The notes beneath the pieces are model-generated. The model did not search any database, had not been told where the DNA came from, and was given only the letters and a program-made list of their open reading frames with translations. DNA of 17,010 nt from Avoscillospira sp045579045 (GTDB taxonomy: Bacteria; Bacillota; Clostridia; Oscillospirales; Oscillospiraceae), in NCBI GenBank assembly GCA_045579045.1, contig JAZNLL010000005.1, forward strand, positions 1 through 17,010, read 5' to 3'. This document shows, piece after piece, positions 1 to 7,524 of the stretch (the stretch's first letter is position 1; each line of letters begins with the position of its first letter). Both the position numbers and the translations under genes were made by a program.

Positions 1-3000
1 GACGACTGCGTATGCATCATCATCGTTGATCAGTTCTGCGGGCAGCTGGAACTTCTGGCGGAGCAGAATCTCGGAGTCGAGAGAAACTTCGATCGATGCC
101 AGCTTGCCTTCCAGAATGGTGGGCTCGGCAATATCTTCCTCGTACTTGGCGATCAGAGTCAGGTCGGAAGTGATGGGAGTGGAGAAATCAAAGGGCTCTT
201 CGCCGTTGAACCAACCAACGAAGGTCATGCCTTCCATGGGCAGTTCGCCGGGATCGGCGGCATATTCGCCATGGTTGACTGTCTGGGAATCAACGGTGTT
301 TTCGCCAACCACAAAGTTAACGGTATAGGAAGTGATATCCCATTTTGCGGTCAGAGTCAGATCGGAAGTGAAGGGAGCCTTATCGAAGTCGTACTTTTCT
401 TCGCCGTTGAACCAGCCGAGGAAGGTCTTGCCTTCTGCGGTGGGATCGGCAGGCTTGCTGATGGAGAACTGACCGTGGGTAGCGGTAACGGGAATTTCCT
501 CGTCGCCGTTGACGAAGGTGACGGTGTAGGTGGTGGCTTCACCCTTTTCGATGAGGATGAAACGGTCAAAGTACATGACTTCTCTGCCGTCTTCGGCAGT
601 TTCCAGTCTCATATTGACATAGAAGTCAAATTCCTTGCCGGCCAGAGTGCCGTTGACAACTTCACCCAGACCGAAGTGCTTCATGTACTCACCGAAGAAG
701 TCCACGAAGGAGGTGCCGTCAGTCAGCTTGCCGTAGGTCAGACCGGACTGGAACATATGGACGTTCATCTTGTGAATGCTGTATTCTGCAGTCAGATTGG
801 AGAGGCTGAGGCGACCCATCTGGCTGGAGTGGAAGGCGATGCCATCACCGATTTCTCTGGTGATACGGGCGACCTGCTCGAAGGTGGAGCCTTCGTCGGT
901 GACCAGCATGGCATTGGTTTGATCGGTCAGTCTGCCCATGACACCGTCCATACCGCGGAAGTCATAGACCTTGGCGATATCGGTGCTGTCGGCTGCCATG
1001 TTTGCCAGAACTTCGGCAGGCAGGACAGTCAGCAGGTTTTCGGGCAGCTGCTGTGCGGGCTCGCCGCAGACGGAGCAGGTGCCTTCCATGTAGGAGGTTT
1101 CATAGTTGAAGGTCAGCTCGGCGGTGTGACCCAGAGCGGTGCCTTCTTCGTAAACCTTGTAGGTGCCTTCGCAATGGGGGCAGGAAGCATACTTGTAAGC
1201 ATCCTCGGTGCAGGTTGCAGGCACGGAAGTGTAAGCATCTTCTGCGATGTAGTTGAAGCATTCGGCCACGATGACGATGCGGTCGATGTAGTACTTGGGA
1301 TAGCCGGCAGAGCTGCCGCCCAGACCCAGATCGGTACCCTCCACCTTCATGGAGATGTACAGGTCAACCAGCTTGCCGTTGACGCTCCACAGAGCGTTGT
1401 CGGGGAACTTGAGCTGCATGGAAGCGTTGCCGAACAGATACAGCCATTCCACATTGGTCAGCTGGATCTTGGTATCATTCAGCTTGTAGGTGTGGTACTT
1501 GCCATCGTTGGCATTGGCTGCGATCTCTTCGTAGGGGATCTTGGCCACATGGCCGCGGTTGTAGATGCCCACATCGATACCGCCGCCGGGAATGACGGAA
1601 GCCTGAATGGGATTGAAGGTGACGTTGGCGATGTCCATCATCATAGCCTGACCGAAAGCAGCATCTGCATCGGTCACGACGGAAACATCAGCACCGGCAG
1701 CGAGGACGGCTGCGTTGAAGTCCTGCACATGTGCCAGACCGGCACCGGAGGCAGCCAGATCGTTCTGAACCTTCTCGGGCAGGGGAGCAGCGGGAGTCTC
1801 GGTGGTTTCCTTGTAGCTGCCGCAGTTGTTGGCGCAGTAAGCGACGTAGGCGCCCTTTTCTGCGTCATAGAGATAGTCGCCGTAGTTATGCTCCAGCATG
1901 GTGCCGGCTTCGTAGACCTTGTAGGTGCCTTCGCACTGGGGGCAGGAGGCATACTTGTAGGCATCGGAGGTGCAGGTTGCATCCACAGAGGTGTAGGCAT
2001 CTTCTGCGATGTAGTTTGCACACTCTTCCACAATGACAATGCGGTCAATGTAGTACTTGGGATAGCCGGCAGAGCTGCCGCCCAGACCCAGATCGGTGTT
2101 TTCAATCTTCATGGAGACATAGATGTCAGCGGTCTTGCCGTTGATGCTCCACAGAGTGTTGGAGGGGGTGTTGATCTGAATGTGGGCATAACCGAAGAAG
2201 TACAGGGTTTCCACATTGGTCAGCTGGATCTTGGCATCATTCACCTTGTAGGTGTGATACTTGCCGTCGCCGGCATTGGCCAGCAGATCTTCGTAGGCAA
2301 TGGTACCGATGGTACCCTTGTTTATAATACCGATTTCCAGAGGCTTGGTGGGGCCGAGAACATCCAAACCGGGGTTGTAGGTCACGGTGCTGATGTCCAG
2401 CTTCAGAGCCTGACCGAAGGCAGCATCAGCATCCGCCACAACGGTGGTATTGCCATCGGCCTTGCCTGCTGCAGCAGGGATATCCTTCACATGGATCATG
2501 CCCGCACCGGAGGCAGCCAGATCATTCTGAACCTTCTCGGGCAGGGGAGCTTCGGGTGCTTCGGTGGATTCCTTGAAGCTGCCGCAGTTGTAGGTGCAGT
2601 AAGCAACATAGGTGCCCGTTTCTGCATTGTAGGCATAGTCGCCGTAGTTATGCTCCAGCATGGTGCCGGCTTCGTAGACCTTGTAGGTGCCTTCGCACTG
2701 GGGACAGGAAGCCTGCTTGCAGGCATCGGAGATGCAGGTTGCGGGCACAGAAGTGTAAGCATCTTCTGCAATGTAGTTGGCGCACTTGTCAACCAGAATG
2801 ATGCGGTCGATGAAGTAAGCGGGGTACTGGGAGCCGTTGCCGGCCAGACCCACATCGGTGCCTTCCACCTTCATGGAAATGTAGAGGTCCACGGTCTTCT
2901 GGTTGTAGTTCCAGAGTTCATCGTTGGTGAAGCGGACATAGGCATTGCCGAAGAAGTAGAAGGTGCCGGTGTTGTTGAGATTCATGTAGAAATCTTCCAG

Positions 3001-4173
3001 CTTGTAGATGTGGTAGCCGTCGTTGACATTGGCTGCGATTTCTTCATAGGGGATGGATGCGACGTTGCCTCTGTTGAGGATGCCCACATCCAGATTCTTG
3101 CCTGCGTAGATGGCAGCATAGATCTTGTTGAAGGGCTTGGAGGTCTTCAGATCCATGACCATGGCCTTACCGAAGGCGGAGTCGGCATCTTCACGGATCT
3201 CGGCGCCCTCGTTGCTGTAGAAATTGGTTTCGTCAACGGCCTTGAAGTCCTTCACATGAGCCATGCCGATACCGGATTTCACCAGCTCGGTCTGGACAGA
3301 TGCAGGCACAGGAGCCAGCAGGTTGCCGGGCATGGGCTTATAATCGCCGCAGCCGTAAACGCACTTGGCAACATAGGCATCCAGCTGTGCATCGTAGGTA
3401 TAGTCGCCGTAGACATGGGCGATGGTGGCGCTTTCTTCGTCATAAACCTTGTAGGTGCCGCCGCACATGCTGCAGGTAGCCTGCTTGCCGGCCTTGGCGG
3501 TGCAGGTGGCGGGGAAGGGGGTGTATGCGTCTTCTGCAATGTAGCCGGCGCATTCTTCCACGATGACGAAGCGGTCAATGTAGTACTTGGGCCAGCCGTT
3601 TCTGTCGCCGCCCAGACCCAGATCGGTGTTTTCCACCTTCATGGAGACATAGAGGTCAACGGTCTTGCCGTTGATGTTCCACAGAGCACCGTCGGGGAAG
3701 TTGTACTGCATGGAAGCATTGCCGAACAGATACAGGCATTCCACATTGGTGACCTGAATTTTGGTGTCATTCAGCTTGTAGGTGTGGTACTTGCCGTCGT
3801 TGGCATTGGGAGCGATTTCTTCGTAGGGGATCATGGCGACATGGCCACGGTTGTAGATACCCACATCGATACCGCCGCCGGGATTGACAGCAGCCTGAAT
3901 GGGGTTGAAGTTGACGTTGGCGATATCCATGACCATGGCTTCGCCGTAGGCGGCATCTGCATCGGCCACCACGGAAACATTGTCACCGGCAGCACCGGCG
4001 GCTGCGTTGACCTGATCCACATGGATCATGCCGATACCGGAAGCGGTCAGGTCTTCCTGCACACGGTCGGGCAGAGCGGGTTCGGTGACTTCTTCGGCCA
4101 GTACTGCGGTGGGCAGCATGCCGAGAACCATCACCAGTGCCAAAAACAGGGATAACAGTTTCTTGGTTTTCAT
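1..4173 (-). CDS. Large secreted modular repeat protein with InlB-type repeats (3' end outside the window)
   Basis: The minus-strand frame is open from ATG at 4173-4171 to base 1, giving 1391 visible residues and no stop, so the C-terminus is outside the window. AAAGGAAC lies just upstream of the ATG. Residues 1-26 form a signal peptide: MKTKK, a hydrophobic core, then an Ala-rich cleavage site (TAVLA/EE). From residue 45 there are four copies of a unit of about 255 residues and a fifth, diverged copy (anchors at residues 45, 300, 555, 809, 1063). Each unit has a beta-rich domain ending in a YYIDR-type strand. In units 1-4 a Cys-rich segment with CxxC and a second Cys pair follows. Residues 1216-1278 and 1283-1344 are InlB B-type (Listeria-Bacteroides) repeats with FxGWFNGEE and LTLxAK motifs. 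No catalytic domain is recognised. It is the last gene after the permease and GH28-like gene. Export is well supported; glycan binding or adhesion is inference. Confidence 0.85.
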   Translation of the reverse strand, partial: MKTKKLLSLFLALVMVLGMLPTAVLAEEVTEPALPDRVQEDLTASGIGMIHVDQVNAAAGAAGDNVSVVADADAAYGEAMVMDIANVNFNPIQAAVNPGGGIDVGIYNRGHVAMIPYEEIAPNANDGKYHTYKLNDTKIQVTNVECLYLFGNASMQYNFPDGALWNINGKTVDLYVSMKVENTDLGLGGDRNGWPKYYIDRFVIVEECAGYIAEDAYTPFPATCTAKAGKQATCSMCGGTYKVYDEESATIAHVYGDYTYDAQLDAYVAKCVYGCGDYKPMPGNLLAPVPASVQTELVKSGIGMAHVKDFKAVDETNFYSNEGAEIREDADSAFGKAMVMDLKTSKPFNKIYAAIYAGKNLDVGILNRGNVASIPYEEIAANVNDGYHIYKLEDFYMNLNNTGTFYFFGNAYVRFTNDELWNYNQKTVDLYISMKVEGTDVGLAGNGSQYPAYFIDRIILVDKCANYIAEDAYTSVPATCISDACKQASCPQCEGTYKVYEAGTMLEHNYGDYAYNAETGTYVAYCTYNCGSFKESTEAPEAPLPEKVQNDLAASGAGMIHVKDIPAAAGKADGNTTVVADADAAFGQALKLDISTVTYNPGLDVLGPTKPLEIGIINKGTIGTIAYEDLLANAGDGKYHTYKVNDAKIQLTNVETLYFFGYAHIQINTPSNTLWSINGKTADIYVSMKIENTDLGLGGSSAGYPKYYIDRIVIVEECANYIAEDAYTSVDATCTSDAYKYASCPQCEGTYKVYEAGTMLEHNYGDYLYDAEKGAYVAYCANNCGSYKETTETPAAPLPEKVQNDLAASGAGLAHVQDFNAAVLAAGADVSVVTDADAAFGQAMMMDIANVTFNPIQASVIPGGGIDVGIYNRGHVAKIPYEEIAANANDGKYHTYKLNDTKIQLTNVEWLYLFGNASMQLKFPDNALWSVNGKLVDLYISMKVEGTDLGLGGSSAGYPKYYIDRIVIVAECFNYIAEDAYTSVPATCTEDAYKYASCPHCEGTYKVYEEGTALGHTAELTFNYETSYMEGTCSVCGEPAQQLPENLLTVLPAEVLANMAADSTDIAKVYDFRGMDGVMGRLTDQTNAMLVTDEGSTFEQVARITREIGDGIAFHSSQMGRLSLSNLTAEYSIHKMNVHMFQSGLTYGKLTDGTSFVDFFGEYMKHFGLGEVVNGTLAGKEFDFYVNMRLETAEDGREVMYFDRFILIEKGEATTYTVTFVNGDEEIPVTATHGQFSISKPADPTAEGKTFLGWFNGEEKYDFDKAPFTSDLTLTAKWDITSYTVNFVVGENTVDSQTVNHGEYAADPGELPMEGMTFVGWFNGEEPFDFSTPITSDLTLIAKYEEDIAEPTILEGKLASIEVSLDSEILLRQKFQLPAELINDDDAYAVV
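142..528 (-). repeat. Two tandem InlB B-type (Listeria-Bacteroides) repeats
   Basis: Two adjacent segments of about 62 residues (528-340 and 327-142) each run YTVxF, a polar turn, a FxGWFNGEE motif, then TSDLTLxAK(W/Y). This is the signature of the InlB B-repeat / Flg_new family common in Firmicute surface proteins, where it usually acts as an extracellular spacer or adhesive module. Beyond them (141-1) a new module begins with a SLDSEILLRQKF-like strand. It resembles uncharacterised beta domains of other clostridial surface proteins and is cut by the window edge. Confidence 0.8.
529..4041 (-). repeat. Five in-register protein-coding repeat units of 254-255 codons
   Basis: Anchoring on the Ser that opens the S-G-x-G-(M/L)-x-H-V motif, units begin at 4041, 3276, 2511, 1749 and 987 on the minus strand. 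The spacings are 765, 765, 762 and 762 bases. Units 1-4 carry a beta-rich domain (motifs xVGIxNRG, PYEEI, YHxYKL, LYxFGxA, DLYxSMK, YYIDR) and then a Cys-rich tail with C-x9/10-C-x2-C, a central His and a second Cys pair. Unit 5 keeps the register and the FDFYVNMR / YFDRF core. It lacks the opening motif and the Cys tail and runs into the InlB-type repeats. DNA identity between units is locally very high, for example around 1310-1340 and 2062-2100, and around 1898-1950 and 2658-2710. Confidence 0.85.
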
Positions 4174-4207
4174 TTTTTCAGTTCCTTTCTTTGATTTTAT
4201 ATTCAAA

Positions 4208-4224
4208 GGTCTGTTCCGCAGACC
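4208..4224 (-). terminator. Weak hairpin between the GH28-like gene and the surface-protein gene
   Basis: On the minus strand GGTCTG-CGGAA-CAGACC forms a 6-bp stem with a 5-base loop, starting a few bases after the TAA of the GH28-like gene. Only a short, broken T-rich run (TTTGAATATAAAA) follows, so it is a poor intrinsic terminator. It could reduce transcription into the large downstream gene or protect the 3' end of the upstream message. The gap is only 55 bases and I see no separate promoter with proper spacing for the surface gene, so co-transcription is likely. Confidence 0.35.
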
Positions 4225-4228
4225 CGGA

Positions 4229-5719
4229 TTACTGGGGATCGAGAGAAATCTCTACGGGATGGGTCTCTCCCTCATAAATGACCTTGAAATCTTCGCCGAA
4301 AAGGTTGTAGAAGACGGTGCCTTCTTTGTAGGACTGAATGTTGATGGGAATATCAAACTTTCCGTCCTTCAAAGGAATGTTTTCATCATAGTAAACGGTG
4401 ATATCCCGGAAGGTGATATCATGGCACATGGCCACCTGAATACCCTCCAAATCAAGCTCCGGGGGATATTCTGCCGGGATATGGTAAATATCATACAGTT
4501 TAGGCGACCGCCAGCGGGGGTTGGCTACCTTCAGCAGGAAGGGCAGTGCCAGTTCGTTTTCTGCTTCGTATTCCTGCTCATCGGTCTCCTGGAATACCAT
4601 GGGGGTATCAAAGGCATTGAATTCCACACGCATGTTCTCAAAGAGAATGTCGGAAATTTCAGCCACATCACCGCAGTTTACATCCAAGGCCGCATGGGTA
4701 CTGCGAAGGATATCGCAGTTGCGGAAGGTGATGTTCCGATATCTGCGGCAGGCGGTTTCCAGACCGATCTCGCAGACACGACCCCAGTCGCACCACAGGA
4801 CGCAGTTTTCAAAGAGCATATCCTCATTATCCGTGGTGACATAGCGGTCGATGCCCTTGATGGAGATGGTGTCATCAAAGGAATGAATGAAGGAGTTTCG
4901 GATGGTAACATCACGGCTGTTGACGATGTCCACACCGTCGGTGTTGTACCGCCATTGACCGAAGACTTTGATATCATCTACAACCACATCGGTGCAATGG
5001 AAGAAGTTGACGCACCAGATGGCGGAGTTGCGGAAGCCCACACCCTCGATGCGGATATGCTTGCAGTCGTAGAATTTGATGTTGCCGTTGGTAAAGGGCT
5101 CGTAACAGCCGTTGTCCAGACGGCCTTCCAGGGTGTCATCAAAAATGCCGTTGCCGAAGATGTGGATGTTTTCTGCGTTTTCGGCGTAGACACAGCCGAA
5201 AACCAGTGCATCCTTGTCCAGATAGATGCTCTCATTGCTGTGGAGCGTCAGCTTACCGGGCATGTGGACACCGGGGCCGAAGAAGTAAGTCACATCTTCC
5301 TTTTTCGGTGCCTGGATGGGCTTGCTGTTGAAGATGTAGAGGCAGTGGTGCAGGTCGTCTGCACCGAGGACATAACCGCCGTATTCCTTCAGCGTGAAGG
5401 AAACGGTCTTGTCCTGCTCCGTCAGTTCCACACTCTTGGAATAGGGCTTGAGGAAGACCTTTTTATATTCCCGTTTGATCCGGACGGTCAGTTCCACAGG
5501 CTCGTCGCTGACCAGATTTACAAAAGAAACGATCTCGCTCTGGGTGGAGGGCCGCTGTTCACCGGGCCAGTTTCGGTTGAAGGGATGCTTGGAGATGCGG
5601 CAGGTGTAGACGGGAATCTCCTCACCCTTGAGGAAGACTTTGTAGTCTTTGGAAATGCCTTCTCGATAGCGGTAAGTGGGCATGATATGCTCGTGCTCAA
5701 ATCTGGAATAGGAAACCAT
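4229..5719 (-). CDS. GH28-like right-handed beta-helix glycosidase, probably intracellular
   Basis: The protein has 496 residues and should hydrolyse a galacturonide-type or related linkage. Residues about 1-140 look like an N-terminal beta domain. Residues about 145-445 have the recurring short beta-strand pattern (IxIxNC/xITFRN) of pectate-lyase-fold beta-helices. Polygalacturonase-type motifs are present: NTDGVD at 259-264 and FDDTISIKG at 281-289, supplying three acidic residues. Where GH28 enzymes usually have the His-containing GHG motif, this protein reads CEIGLE (316-321). I find no clear RIK motif, so the specificity may differ from classical polygalacturonase. There is no signal peptide, which suggests cytoplasmic action on imported oligosaccharides. 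The ATG at 5719 has GAGGTG 7 bases upstream. It starts 17 bases after the permease stop and precedes the surface protein, so it lies in one operon. Alternatives are a GH49-like or uncharacterised beta-helix enzyme. Confidence 0.75.
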   Translation of the reverse strand: MVSYSRFEHEHIMPTYRYREGISKDYKVFLKGEEIPVYTCRISKHPFNRNWPGEQRPSTQSEIVSFVNLVSDEPVELTVRIKREYKKVFLKPYSKSVELTEQDKTVSFTLKEYGGYVLGADDLHHCLYIFNSKPIQAPKKEDVTYFFGPGVHMPGKLTLHSNESIYLDKDALVFGCVYAENAENIHIFGNGIFDDTLEGRLDNGCYEPFTNGNIKFYDCKHIRIEGVGFRNSAIWCVNFFHCTDVVVDDIKVFGQWRYNTDGVDIVNSRDVTIRNSFIHSFDDTISIKGIDRYVTTDNEDMLFENCVLWCDWGRVCEIGLETACRRYRNITFRNCDILRSTHAALDVNCGDVAEISDILFENMRVEFNAFDTPMVFQETDEQEYEAENELALPFLLKVANPRWRSPKLYDIYHIPAEYPPELDLEGIQVAMCHDITFRDITVYYDENIPLKDGKFDIPINIQSYKEGTVFYNLFGEDFKVIYEGETHPVEISLDPQ

Positions 5720-5736
5720 AAAGACACCTCATTTCA

Positions 5737-6600
5737 TTACAGGAAGAAGAATGTGCCGGCGAAGCTGAGCAGGATGCCGGTCAGCTGCTGACGGGTCAGC
5801 TTTTCTTTATAGAACACCACATCGGACAGGGCGGAGAAGATGATGCAGCCGCCGGTGATCAGCGGATAGGTGACGGTGGCAGGCAGATTGGCAGCACCGA
5901 TGAGCTGCAGCATGTAGGAAACACCGCCGATGACACCTGCGATGACGATCAAAGCCGGCATGGGGCGGAAGGAAAAACGCAGCGCCTGTTTGGAGGGTTT
6001 ACAGAACAGCAAACCAATACCGCTGACAAGGAATCGACCCAGACCGGTGAGCATGACAAAGTGGCGGCAGTCCACAGCTTGAACGGTGTTGATGGCATGG
6101 CACTTGGAGAGAATGCTGACAGTACCGTTGAGGAAGAAAACGATGATGCAAAGCGGAAGAATGGATTTTGCACCTTCGGTTTTGATGCCGCCGGAGATGG
6201 TGATGGCGGCTGTCATCAGCATCAGACCGAGGACACGGAGAACCGTCAGTTCCTCATTCAGAAAAGCCACACCGAACAGATACGGCACGATCATGCCGCC
6301 GCTCATGAGAAACAGGGTGTAAAGGGAAAGATTACCGCTTTTCATGATGCGGAAGCCGATGAGCGTATAGATCAGGCACAAAACGGCAAATGCAAGGGAA
6401 AATATCACCGAAAAGAGGGAAACTTCTGCCCGGAAGCCGTTGATACAGAAGAAAAAAATTGCAGTGAAAAGACCGTAGAGCATGTTATAACGCAAGCTCG
6501 GTACGGTATCTGTGCCTTCGGAAAGCTGGTTCTTTTTCTCGATGGCGAACTGAAAGGACAGCAGCACAGTTGCGATACCTAAAAATATGTAATATATCAA
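5737..6600 (-). CDS. EamA/DMT-superfamily permease
   Basis: The protein has 287 residues and about ten hydrophobic segments (roughly 1-20, 40-58, 62-85, 92-112, 120-137, 146-162, 182-203, 216-238, 243-263, 270-287). The halves are related in layout, as in drug/metabolite transporters, and the C-terminal half keeps the typical pattern of a Pro-containing helix, an acidic/Lys loop (FYKEKLT) and a final GI-LL-x-G helix. It sits in the cytoplasmic membrane. The start is a TTG (6600-6598) with AGAGGTG 8 bases upstream; no ATG is better placed. It is the first gene of an operon with the GH28-like enzyme and the surface protein, and is divergent from an AraC regulator. Because the DMT superfamily includes sugar permeases such as RhaT, uptake of a uronic acid, sugar or short product is plausible. 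The substrate cannot be read from the sequence. Confidence 0.8.
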   Translation of the reverse strand: MIYYIFLGIATVLLSFQFAIEKKNQLSEGTDTVPSLRYNMLYGLFTAIFFFCINGFRAEVSLFSVIFSLAFAVLCLIYTLIGFRIMKSGNLSLYTLFLMSGGMIVPYLFGVAFLNEELTVLRVLGLMLMTAAITISGGIKTEGAKSILPLCIIVFFLNGTVSILSKCHAINTVQAVDCRHFVMLTGLGRFLVSGIGLLFCKPSKQALRFSFRPMPALIVIAGVIGGVSYMLQLIGAANLPATVTYPLITGGCIIFSALSDVVFYKEKLTRQQLTGILLSFAGTFFFL

Positions 6601-6699
6601 TGTGTTTTCACCTCTGATTTTATCATAAATGAAAATTTTTATTTTTATAGGAGAATTTTATCAAAAAATATGATAAAATCACCAAGAGGTGACGATGTT
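6601..6699. promoter_or_regulatory. Divergent promoter region between the permease operon and the AraC regulator
   Basis: These 99 AT-rich bases separate two divergent genes. A perfect 12-bp inverted repeat, GATTTTATCATA (6616-6627) and TATGATAAAATC (6669-6680), gives each strand a TATGAT sequence resembling a -10 box. Each is followed at once by an AGAGGTGA ribosome binding site (minus side about 6609-6615, plus side 6685-6692). The two leaders are therefore near mirror images, differing mainly by an ACCA insertion on the plus side. I see no good -35 box on either side, as expected of promoters that need an activator such as the adjacent AraC protein. Confidence 0.6.
6655..6679. promoter_or_regulatory. 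Candidate operator: 9-bp inverted repeat
   Basis: ATTTTATCA (6655-6663) and TGATAAAAT (6671-6679) form a perfect 9-bp inverted repeat with a 7-base spacer. A third copy of the left half lies at 6617-6625 in direct orientation. The arrangement could bind the AraC-type regulator encoded next door. AraC proteins often use direct or inverted half sites close to -35/-10. AT-rich sequence produces such matches easily, so this is a candidate only. Confidence 0.4.
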
Positions 6700-7518
6700 A
6701 TGAGAGCCAATCAGTTTACACTTTCGGAAACACAGGACATCCTGTTTTCCATCACCCATTCCACACTCAATCTGGCCGACAAGCTCAATCAGCACGAGGT
6801 GCATATCCACAAGGAATGTGAAATTTACATCAACTGCAGCGGCGATGTGGTCTTTGAAGTGGAAAACCGCATCTATCCCATCGAAAGGGGCAGCGTGATT
6901 CTGACAAGACCCTATGAGCATCACCATTGCATCTATCGCTCCGACATACCCCACGAGAACTACTGGATCACCTTTTCCTCCGATGCAAGCGTGATGGAAC
7001 TGCTGTTTGACCGAAAAGGAGAACTGAGTCCGTTGCGAGTGCTGCAGCCTGCGGAACTGGAGCGGGTCTGCCGTATTCTGCAAACGCTGCTGGATAAGAA
7101 CGAAGATTCTTTGACGCTGAGAATTGGCTTCTGGGAACTGATTCAGGCCATCCGTTATGCAAAGCAGTCGGAAGGCATCCAGAATACCGATGTTCTCTCT
7201 CCTGTTGTGAAGGCTGCTATGGCTTACATGGAAGACCATTTTGACGAAGGGATCGGGATCAAACAGATTGCAGAAGCTGCTTCCGTCAGCGTCAACACTC
7301 TGGAGCGGTATTTCAAGAAGGAACTGCAGGCAACACCCATGCAGGTTCTGCGGCGAAGCAGACTGATCATTTCCAGAAAGTATCTGCGAGAAGGGCTGCC
7401 TGTGGCGGAAGCGGCTCGGCTCAGCGGTTTTGACGATTATTCCAACTATATCCAGCTGTTCCGCAAGCAGTTTGGCATGACACCCATGCAGTTCAAGAAG
7501 AAAATAGAAGAGCAGTAA
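6700..7518 (+). CDS. AraC-family transcriptional regulator (cupin sensor plus double HTH)
   Basis: The protein has 272 residues from the chosen ATG at 6700. That start has AGAGGTGA 7 bases upstream; an in-frame ATG at 6670 lies inside the promoter palindrome and lacks a ribosome binding site. Residues about 25-90 form a cupin-like sensor with a His-rich strand (HEVHIHKECEIY) and a second His cluster (EHHH, 73-76). Residues 170-268 are the AraC DNA-binding domain with two helix-turn-helix motifs (IKQIAEAASVSVNTLERYFKK and VAEAARLSGFDDYSNYIQLFRK) and the closing FGMTPMQFKKK. It probably senses a sugar or uronate and activates the divergent permease/GH28-like/surface-protein operon; that target is inferred from position. 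Its stop is 6 bases from the stop of the convergent GH4 gene. Confidence 0.9.
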   Translation: MRANQFTLSETQDILFSITHSTLNLADKLNQHEVHIHKECEIYINCSGDVVFEVENRIYPIERGSVILTRPYEHHHCIYRSDIPHENYWITFSSDASVMELLFDRKGELSPLRVLQPAELERVCRILQTLLDKNEDSLTLRIGFWELIQAIRYAKQSEGIQNTDVLSPVVKAAMAYMEDHFDEGIGIKQIAEAASVSVNTLERYFKKELQATPMQVLRRSRLIISRKYLREGLPVAEAARLSGFDDYSNYIQLFRKQFGMTPMQFKKKIEEQ

Positions 7519-7524
7519 ATGTAT

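Noticed and set aside
271..4155. Plus-strand open frame of 1294 codons
   Set aside because: It is antisense to the signal-peptide-bearing repeat protein. Its sequence is a shadow rich in Val, Gly, His and Asp with no recognisable domain, no ribosome binding site, and a repetitiveness inherited from the opposite strand. The minus frame contains InlB-type motifs and a proper start.
4174..4200. TATAAA before the surface-protein gene as its own promoter
   Set aside because: It is so close to the ribosome binding site that transcription would start inside it, and no -35 lies at the right distance.
4028..5791. Plus-strand open frame of 587 codons
   Set aside because: Antisense to the GH28-like gene, whose minus-strand product has clear NTDG and FDD motifs and a ribosome binding site. 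GC-rich third positions keep the opposite frame open.
6670..6699. ATG at 6670 as start of the first AraC gene
   Set aside because: It lies in the promoter palindrome without a ribosome binding site; ATG at 6700 has AGAGGTGA at proper distance.
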